From positions 1,152,501 to 1,216,500 of the forward strand of contig NZ_CP096147.1 in NCBI RefSeq assembly GCF_026016445.1: a stretch of DNA of 64,000 bases, written 5' to 3'. A program made the position numbers and the translations under genes. The stretch is from Cognatishimia activa. GTDB taxonomy: Bacteria; Pseudomonadota; Alphaproteobacteria; Rhodobacterales; Rhodobacteraceae. This document shows, one piece after another, positions 58,709 through 64,000 of the stretch. The stretch's first letter is position 1. The number at the start of each line of letters is the position of its first letter. The notes below the pieces were generated by a model that was not told the origin of the DNA, ran no database searches, and worked only from the letters and a program-made list of their open reading frames with translations.

Positions 58709-59749
58709 TCACGCCGCTTTGGCGCGATGTTTTTCCAATTGGGACAGCCACTTAGCGGCAAAACCCAATACCTGTTCTTCGCGCGTGTCAGGTCCAAGGC
58801 TGACCCTGATTGCGCTGGACGCCACGGCGGCGTCATATCCCATGGCCGTTAAAACGGCGCTTGCTTTAACCTTGCCTGACGAGCAGGCCGATCCTGCGGA
58901 AATGGCATAGCCTGCCAGATCCATTTGCATCACCTGCGTTTCGCCTTTCCAGCCGGGAACTGCAAGGCAAGAGGTGTTTGGCAGGCGGTCAGAAGACTGC
59001 CCTACAAAGATGGTGTCCGGCGCGGCTTCGGCAAGGGTTGTTTCAAGCAAATCGCGCAGGCGTTTCACCTCGTTCCAAATACCGCTTTCTAAGTCACGCA
59101 CAGCGGCTTTGGCTGCCGCTGCAAAGCCAGCTGCACCGATTACATTTTCTGTACCTGCGCGGCGGCCCATTTCCTGCCCGCCGCCCTTGAGGCGTGCTTG
59201 AATATCCGTGCCGCGTTTCACAATCAGGGCGCCGATACCTTTGGGGCCGCCCAGTTTGTGCGCAGAGACTATCGCCATCTCGCAACCAAGCCAGTTGAAG
59301 GCAATTGGCAGCTTGCCGAAGGCCTGTGTGGCGTCACAAAGCGCAAGGCCTTGAGGTAGTTTCTGGATAATCCCGGTCTCTGAATTCGCCAGCTGCAAGG
59401 TTGCGTTGGCAGGATCACCCACAGTCACAACACCATCGGTGTGTGTCGGTAATTCGCTTTCAATCCAAGCCCTTACAGCGTCATGTTCAACTAACGATCC
59501 GGCAAACCCTTGCCCTTCCATCGCCAATGCTGCGGCTTCCGTTGCGCTGGAGGTGAAGATCACATCCGCCCCATCTGCGCCAAAAGCTGTCGCGACATCT
59601 GCGCGCGCTTTTTCAAGCAAAGATTTCGCCTTACGCCCTTCCGCATGTACCGAAGACGGATTGCCTGAGACATCCATCGCAGCGATCATTGCCTCCCGCG
59701 CTTCAGGGCGCAACGGCGTAGTTGCGTTATGGTCCAGATACGCCCTCAT
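58709..59749 (-). CDS. NifS/IscS-type cysteine desulfurase
   Basis: 346 residues, shorter than E. coli IscS (about 404). PLP lysine in [15 protein letters not shown] near 177; persulfide cysteine in [17 protein letters not shown] near 300. N-terminus [19 protein letters not shown] is typical. Its start overlaps the iscR stop by 4 bp. The operon therefore holds two desulfurases, this one and SufS. Confidence 0.95.
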   Translation of the reverse strand: MRAYLDHNATTPLRPEAREAMIAAMDVSGNPSSVHAEGRKAKSLLEKARADVATAFGADGADVIFTSSATEAAALAMEGQGFAGSLVEHDAVRAWIESELPTHTDGVVTVGDPANATLQLANSETGIIQKLPQGLALCDATQAFGKLPIAFNWLGCEMAIVSAHKLGGPKGIGALIVKRGTDIQARLKGGGQEMGRRAGTENVIGAAGFAAAAKAAVRDLESGIWNEVKRLRDLLETTLAEAAPDTIFVGQSSDRLPNTSCLAVPGWKGETQVMQMDLAGYAISAGSACSSGKVKASAVLTAMGYDAAVASSAIRVSLGPDTREEQVLGFAAKWLSQLEKHRAKAA

Positions 59750-60210
59750 TCGCAGTCATCCACCACGGCAAAGAGGTTCGGAACGGCCGGGCATGGCGCG
59801 AGGCCGTTTTCAATGACGTCAGACAGGCGTGTCTGATGTAGAAAGACATAAACATGCGCCGACAGGCCCTCCCACAGACGGTTCGCCATGGACTGCGCGC
59901 GAGAGCCTGATTGTGCGCCCGATGCGCCCGCCCCTGTGTGAAGTGCAGAGACTGTTTCATCGACCGCTGACAGCACATCCACAATACGAATCTCAGATGT
60001 AGGTTTTGCCAATCGGTAACCGCCGCCCGGACCGCGTACAGATTCCACCAATTCAGCGCGGCGTAATTTCACAAAGAGCTGTTCCAAATAGGCCAGAGAT
60101 ATATCCTGACGCGCCGAAATTTCAGATAATGTCACAAGCTTTTCAGCTGGTTGCAGGGCAATGTCCGCCAGAGCAACAACAGCATAACGACCTTTTGTCG
60201 ATAGTTTCAT
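59746..60210 (-). CDS. iscR: Rrf2-family regulator IscR
   Basis: 154 residues from ATG 60210 (MKLSTKGRYAVVALADIALQ). A winged-helix domain includes VTLSEISARQDISLAYLEQLF and the RGPGGGYRLAKP wing. The region that carries three cluster cysteines in E. coli IscR (SALHTGAGASGAQSGSRAQS) contains none here; only two cysteines occur near the C-terminus (LAPCPAV and DDCE). Rhodobacter IscR is known to bind its cluster in an atypical way (recalled). First gene of the isc-suf operon and its likely autoregulator. Confidence 0.93.
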   Translation of the reverse strand: MKLSTKGRYAVVALADIALQPAEKLVTLSEISARQDISLAYLEQLFVKLRRAELVESVRGPGGGYRLAKPTSEIRIVDVLSAVDETVSALHTGAGASGAQSGSRAQSMANRLWEGLSAHVYVFLHQTRLSDVIENGLAPCPAVPNLFAVVDDCE

Positions 60211-60303
60211 CTGCCTCTCGCCCCCAGCGAATTGATTGACCTGAAACGCGTCAAAGCGTACACCGCTATGAGCGCTGTTGGACCACATGTCCAAACACAT
60301 TAA

Positions 60304-60320
60304 TTAGAACCGTTCTAAAG
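60304..60320. promoter_or_regulatory. Irr/ICE-box-like palindrome upstream of iscR
   Basis: ATTAGAACCGTTCTAAA, matching the published Irr (iron control element) consensus TTTAGAA-N3-TTCTAAA at 13 of 14 defined bases. It lies 94 bp upstream of the iscR start and 59 bp before the divergent hydrolase gene. It probably makes operon expression iron-responsive. Confidence 0.7.
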
Positions 60321-60378
60321 TGGCTGAGCAAATCCGTCAAGATATGCTTCGGCTCGAAATAAGGAGCAGGGAAAACCT

Positions 60379-61032
60379 ATGCCCGAGGTCATTTTTCCAG
60401 GACCAGAAGGTCGTCTTGAAGGCCGTTATCACCCACAAAAAGACCGCGATGCACCGATCGCCATCGTGTTGCATCCACATCCGCAGTTTGGCGGGACCAT
60501 GAACAACAAGGTTGTCTACAACCTGCACTATGCTTTCTACAACATGGGTTTCACAGTCCTTCGGTTTAACTTCCGAGGTGTTGGCCGTTCCCAGGGTGAA
60601 TATGACCAAGGCGTTGGTGAGCTCTCTGACGCGGCGAGTGCACTGGATTACCTGCAATCCATGAACAATAACTCCAAACATTGCTGGGTCGCTGGCTTTA
60701 GCTTTGGGGCCTGGATTGGCATGCAGCTTCTGATGCGTCGTCCAGAGATTACGGGTTTCATCTCTGTGTCTCCGCCAGCCAATATGTATGACTTCAGCTT
60801 CCTGGCGCCCTGCCCGTCATCTGGTCTGATCATCAACGGCACCAACGACCGTGTTGCGCCTCCTTCTGACACCACTGCGCTGGTGAACAAGTTGCACGAG
60901 CAGAAGGGCATCACCATCACGCACCAGGAAATCGAAGGCGCGGGCCATTTCTTTGAAGAGCCACATATGGACACGATGATTGGCAATACAACTGAATACG
61001 TCAAACGTCGCCTGACTGAAAACACACGGTAA
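60379..61032 (+). CDS. Alpha/beta hydrolase
   Basis: 217 residues. Oxyanion region VLHPHPQFGGTMNNKVV, FRGVGRSQGEYDQGVGE loop, nucleophile Ser in VAGFSFGAWIG near residue 110, acid in INGTNDRVAPP near 157, and His in EGAGHFFEEP near 196. This CocE/dienelactone-hydrolase-like subfamily (HPHPxxGG) is common in alphaproteobacteria; substrate unknown. Divergent from iscR, 4 bp before the next gene. Confidence 0.9.
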   Translation: MPEVIFPGPEGRLEGRYHPQKDRDAPIAIVLHPHPQFGGTMNNKVVYNLHYAFYNMGFTVLRFNFRGVGRSQGEYDQGVGELSDAASALDYLQSMNNNSKHCWVAGFSFGAWIGMQLLMRRPEITGFISVSPPANMYDFSFLAPCPSSGLIINGTNDRVAPPSDTTALVNKLHEQKGITITHQEIEGAGHFFEEPHMDTMIGNTTEYVKRRLTENTR

Positions 61033-61036
61033 TTCA

Positions 61037-61279
61037 ATGAGCTACATCGATTCCCTCGCCGAAAAACTCGCCCGGGACGTTCTGCTGGTGCAGAAGGAAA
61101 CCGACGATCTAAATTTGGTGCAGGAAATCGGAAACGTATTGGAGGCCTCGTCATCCAAGATGCATGAGGCCTTCATGACCGCCATTCGCGTCTACGATTC
61201 AGAAGCGCGTGCACGCAAATTGCTGGATGTAAAGATCGCAGCTGCTGCAAAGGCTGCAGGGCTTAACCCGAATGACTGA
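61037..61279 (+). CDS. Conserved-looking short helical protein
   Basis: 80 residues, almost entirely helical (SYIDSLAEKLARDVLLVQKE, then EIGNVLEASSSKMHEAFMTA). No motif recognised. Starts 4 bp after the hydrolase stop and overlaps the HD-protein start by 8 bp, so the three genes form one operon. Confidence 0.75.
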   Translation: MSYIDSLAEKLARDVLLVQKETDDLNLVQEIGNVLEASSSKMHEAFMTAIRVYDSEARARKLLDVKIAAAAKAAGLNPND

Positions 61280-62444
61280 CCGGATCGCGCAGCAGGTCGC
61301 ATTCCTCACTGAAATTGACAAATTGAAAGCCGTGGATCGCATGAATCCACTGCTGGATGGGTCTCGGCCTGAAAATTCGGCTGAACATAGTTGGCATCTG
61401 GCACTTTATGCACTGGTCTTCTGGGATTTTGCCCATGAAGACGCTGATTTATCGGCCGCCATTCGAATGCTGTTGCTTCATGACATCGTTGAAATCGATG
61501 CCGGCGATCACCCCATTCACCTTGTTTCCGACTGGAGCGTTGTTGCCGAAAAAGAAGCACAGGCTGCAGAGCGTATTTTTGGGTTTCTTCCTGCGGATCA
61601 AGCGCAGGCGCTTAGAAATGACAGGCTAGAGTTTGAGGCGGGTATTTCCCCTGCGGCTTACTTTGCGAATATGCTCGATCGCTGTCAGCCGATTTTTCAA
61701 ACCATCTTTAATGAGAAGTTGGAACAATTACCGCCTGTCGACCACCTGGATGTGGTGAAAGCCAATCTCTCCACGGGTCGCGCGACCCATTTGAAGGATG
61801 GTTTCCCAGATGCCTATGCCGAGGCAAGCAAGCAATTGGGTTGGCAGGAAGATGGCGGTTCTGAGATATTCCTTCAACGCCTGGCTTTTGTGAATGAAGT
61901 GGACCGGTTGAAATCCGTCCTGCGCGCCACGACGCTTTGTGATGGATCTCGGAGAGAGAATTCTGGTGAGCATTCATGGCATATTGCTATGTACGCAATC
62001 ATTTTGGCTGAGCACGCGGATCGTCCGATCAATATCGACCGTGTGATCCAGATGCTTTTGATCCATGATCTGGTCGAAATCGACGCGGGAGACAAACCCA
62101 TTCACGGCGATCACGATGTTGCGGAAATCGAAGCCATCGAACAGGCGGCCGCAGATCGGATCTTTGGACTTTTGCCGGTGGATCAGGGTCAGAAATTGCG
62201 TGCCTTGTGGGATGAGTTCGAAGCGGCTGAAAGCGATGATGCGGTTTTTGCGAAATCCGTCGATCGCGTTCAGCCAGTCATCGCTAATCTTGAAACTGGT
62301 GGTGGAAGTTGGATTGAGTACAATGTGTCTCGCCAGCAGCTGGAAGATCGCGTCGGTTGGAAAGTCGCAAAAGGCGCCCCTTCCCTATGGGAGCACCTTC
62401 AGGCTCGTATTCGCGAGTGGTTTCTGGAAAACCAACTGCTCTAA
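61272..62444 (+). CDS. Tandem-duplicated HD-domain hydrolase (YfbR-like)
   Basis: 390 residues composed of two HD domains of about 195 residues. Each opens with a similar segment (VAFLTEIDKLKAVDRMNPLL and LAFVNEVDRLKSVLRATTLC), then RPENSAEHSWHLALYAL or RRENSGEHSWHIAMYAI. Both have LLLHDIVEIDAGD or LLIHDLVEIDAGD, with the HD pair, and both retain the metal-binding His and Asp. HD proteins of this type are usually one domain and act on 5'-nucleotides. Both halves look active; substrate not known. Confidence 0.9.
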   Translation: MTDRIAQQVAFLTEIDKLKAVDRMNPLLDGSRPENSAEHSWHLALYALVFWDFAHEDADLSAAIRMLLLHDIVEIDAGDHPIHLVSDWSVVAEKEAQAAERIFGFLPADQAQALRNDRLEFEAGISPAAYFANMLDRCQPIFQTIFNEKLEQLPPVDHLDVVKANLSTGRATHLKDGFPDAYAEASKQLGWQEDGGSEIFLQRLAFVNEVDRLKSVLRATTLCDGSRRENSGEHSWHIAMYAIILAEHADRPINIDRVIQMLLIHDLVEIDAGDKPIHGDHDVAEIEAIEQAAADRIFGLLPVDQGQKLRALWDEFEAAESDDAVFAKSVDRVQPVIANLETGGGSWIEYNVSRQQLEDRVGWKVAKGAPSLWEHLQARIREWFLENQLL

Positions 62445-63217
62445 GCTGGATGGAAATTAAATTCAGTCGCACCAGAGTTGTCTATTTTTAAAAGCTTACC
62501 CGGTTCAAGTGCGGTCCAACCGCTTTCTTCCGTTTCCAATGGCTCAGAAACAACAGCCCAGCCCTTCCGCGTTTCGCTGTAGCGATAATAGACTGAGGGT
62601 GCGATGTGATCGCTGCTGTAGCGCGCGGCGTAAAGTGACTGACCATCGCTGAAGGCAGCTGATAATCGCATATGGGGTGTAACGCCGGTTTCGCGGCTCA
62701 ACGTTTCTAGCTTTCCAACCGCTTTTTCCATTGCACCAATGGGATCGCGATCCAGCCCTAATCCCAGTGCCAATAGGAAAAGAACTTCTGAATCTGTGCT
62801 GCCCTTTCGGAAGGCGTAATGCTCATCCGCGATGGCCATATCAGCGGCCTTACGGAATTTCTCAAACCCACCGACTTGGCCGTTATGCATGAATGTCCAT
62901 TCCTTAGCTGCGAAGGGATGGCAGTTGTTTCGTGTGATACAGGAACCGGTGGATGCGCGAACGTGAGACAGGAATAACGGCGATTGAACGTGGTGAGCTA
63001 TTGCTTTCAGGTTTTGATCTGACCATGCAGGATATACATCGCGATACAGGCCCGGTTCAGGTCTCGCGCCGTACCATGAAATTCCAAAACCGTCACCATT
63101 GGTCGCTGTCTTACACTCGGTGGCTTCCATGCTTTGAGCGACCAGAGAATGCTCTGGCAATGTGATGATATCTTCGAGGAAGATAGGTTCTCCGATATAG
63201 GCGGCCCAGCGGCACAT
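62441..63217 (-). CDS. Class II glutamine amidotransferase (YafJ-like)
   Basis: 258 residues. Cys2 directly after the initiator Met is the N-terminal nucleophile (MCRWAAYIGEP). NGDGFGISWYG, SHVRASTGSCITRNNCHPF and TFMHNGQVGGF complete the Ntn-hydrolase active site. Similar to the glutamine-hydrolysing protein YafJ/EgtC-like group; acceptor unknown. Convergent with the HD gene, overlapping its stop by 4 bp. Confidence 0.92.
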   Translation of the reverse strand: MCRWAAYIGEPIFLEDIITLPEHSLVAQSMEATECKTATNGDGFGISWYGARPEPGLYRDVYPAWSDQNLKAIAHHVQSPLFLSHVRASTGSCITRNNCHPFAAKEWTFMHNGQVGGFEKFRKAADMAIADEHYAFRKGSTDSEVLFLLALGLGLDRDPIGAMEKAVGKLETLSRETGVTPHMRLSAAFSDGQSLYAARYSSDHIAPSVYYRYSETRKGWAVVSEPLETEESGWTALEPGKLLKIDNSGATEFNFHPA

Positions 63218-63396
63218 TTATTCGCTCCTGTATGCTTTGCTGAAGTCATACTTTCTGCCGGGCGTGTCTGTCTATTGCGCGAAATGCACATCTTCGTTGG
63301 AGGTTTTGCACAGGTTCAACTACAATCGCCGCTTTTGGGCTAGCAATTCGGCGCTCTTCGCGTTAGGGCGCGCGAGAACTTATTAGAGGCGCGCTC

Positions 63397-64000
63397 ATGG
63401 ACCTTCGCAATATCGCGATCATCGCACACGTTGACCACGGTAAAACCACACTGGTGGACGAGCTACTTAAGCAATCTGGTGCCTTCCGGGCCAACCAGGA
63501 AGTGGCCGAACGCGCCATGGACAGCAACGATCTGGAACGCGAGCGTGGCATCACCATCTTCGCGAAACCAACCAGCGTTGAGTGGAACAACACCCGTATC
63601 AATATCGTGGACACCCCGGGCCACGCCGACTTCGGCGGCGAAGTTGAGCGTATCCTGAGCATGGTTGACGGCGTTGTGCTGTTGGTGGATGCGGCGGAAG
63701 GCCCGATGCCACAGACCAAATTTGTGACCTCCAAAGCGCTGGCGCTGGGTCTGCGCCCGATCGTGGTTCTGAACAAAGTCGACAAACCAGATGCCGAACC
63801 TGATCGTGCGCTGGATGAATGTTTTGACCTTTTCGCGTCTCTGGACGCATCCGAAGATCAGCTGGACTTCCCACACATGTACGCCTCTGGCCGGTCCGGC
63901 TGGGCAGACCATGATCTGGATGGTCCGCGCAAAGACCTCTCTGCCCTTTTCAACCTGATCGTGAACCACGTGCCAGAGCCAAAGCAGATCAAACGCCAAG
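63397..64000 (+). CDS. typA: Translational GTPase TypA/BipA (5' part)
   Basis: The first 201 codons run to the window edge. G1 is [16 protein letters not shown] (residues 9-16 hold the P-loop), G2 lies in RERGITI, G3 is [11 protein letters not shown], and G4 is [16 protein letters not shown]. The ordering and the [20 protein letters not shown] opening identify TypA rather than EF-G or LepA. Ribosome-associated GTPase involved in assembly and stress. The 179 bp before it hold no other gene. Confidence 0.97.
   Translation, partial: MDLRNIAIIAHVDHGKTTLVDELLKQSGAFRANQEVAERAMDSNDLERERGITIFAKPTSVEWNNTRINIVDTPGHADFGGEVERILSMVDGVVLLVDAAEGPMPQTKFVTSKALALGLRPIVVLNKVDKPDAEPDRALDECFDLFASLDASEDQLDFPHMYASGRSGWADHDLDGPRKDLSALFNLIVNHVPEPKQIKRQ

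Noticed and set aside
1..64000. CRISPR arrays, rRNA operons, insertion-sequence transposases
   Set aside because: No regularly spaced repeats, no rRNA sequence and no transposase motifs were seen.

Overview
The window looks like a chromosomal segment of a marine Rhodobacterales (Roseobacter-group) alphaproteobacterium. Indicators are the permuted two-piece tmRNA with an ANDNRAPVAMAA tag, the trgA-trgB-cysK tellurite locus arrangement, a mixed iscR-iscS-sufBCD-sufS operon, an alpha-type SspB, and an lpxD-ACP-ketosynthase cluster. Assignments come from reading protein motifs and DNA by eye; no database search was possible.

Layout. 1-7 kb (minus strand): an MscS-type channel (cut by the window edge), cysK, trgB, trgA, a class V PLP enzyme, a small membrane protein that seems to start with ATT, and a HIT hydrolase. 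7.2-7.5 kb: ssrA. 7.6-10.8 kb: NTF2-like protein, chromate resistance pair (ChrB-like, ChrA), ClpXP adaptor SspB. 11-16.7 kb: fumC with two coupled small genes, sufE, a lipoprotein, rnd, purN, purM. 16.9-21 kb: tRNA-Ile2(CAT), histidine kinase, MBL hydrolase, two identical tRNA-Asn genes, HerA-like ATPase. 21.3-30 kb: a candidate sRNA, IalB-like protein, the envelope block (ketosynthase, ACP, LpxD, L,D-transpeptidase, DUF882 peptidase) and two glycosyltransferases.

30.04-51.24 kb is an AT-richer integrative mobilizable element inserted in the 3' end of tRNA-Arg(CCG). It is bounded by the 8-bp direct repeat TGGCGCAC and carries MobC, relaxase, a VirD4-type coupling protein, ArdA, a small serine recombinase with paired inverted repeats, and a large serine integrase. 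The cargo looks like a defence island: an overlapping operon of MBL-fold protein, E2-E1-JAB triple fusion and patatin phospholipase (CBASS-like, but with no CD-NTase visible); a DUF4365/PD-(D/E)XK-like protein; a pentapeptide protein with an HExxH peptidase; and unknown membrane and soluble proteins. Joining the two ends in silico, as in an excised circle, makes the integrase frame continue in phase into the first ORF of the mobilization operon and supplies it with an ATG and a Shine-Dalgarno. Transfer functions may therefore be switched on by excision.

51.4-60.3 kb is the Fe-S assembly operon iscR-iscS-sufB-(ybjQ, small membrane genes, ybjQ remnant)-sufC-sufD-(two Yip1-like genes)-sufS, with an Irr/ICE-like palindrome upstream. 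60.4-64 kb holds an alpha/beta hydrolase, a short conserved protein, a tandem-duplicated HD hydrolase, a class II glutamine amidotransferase and the start of typA.
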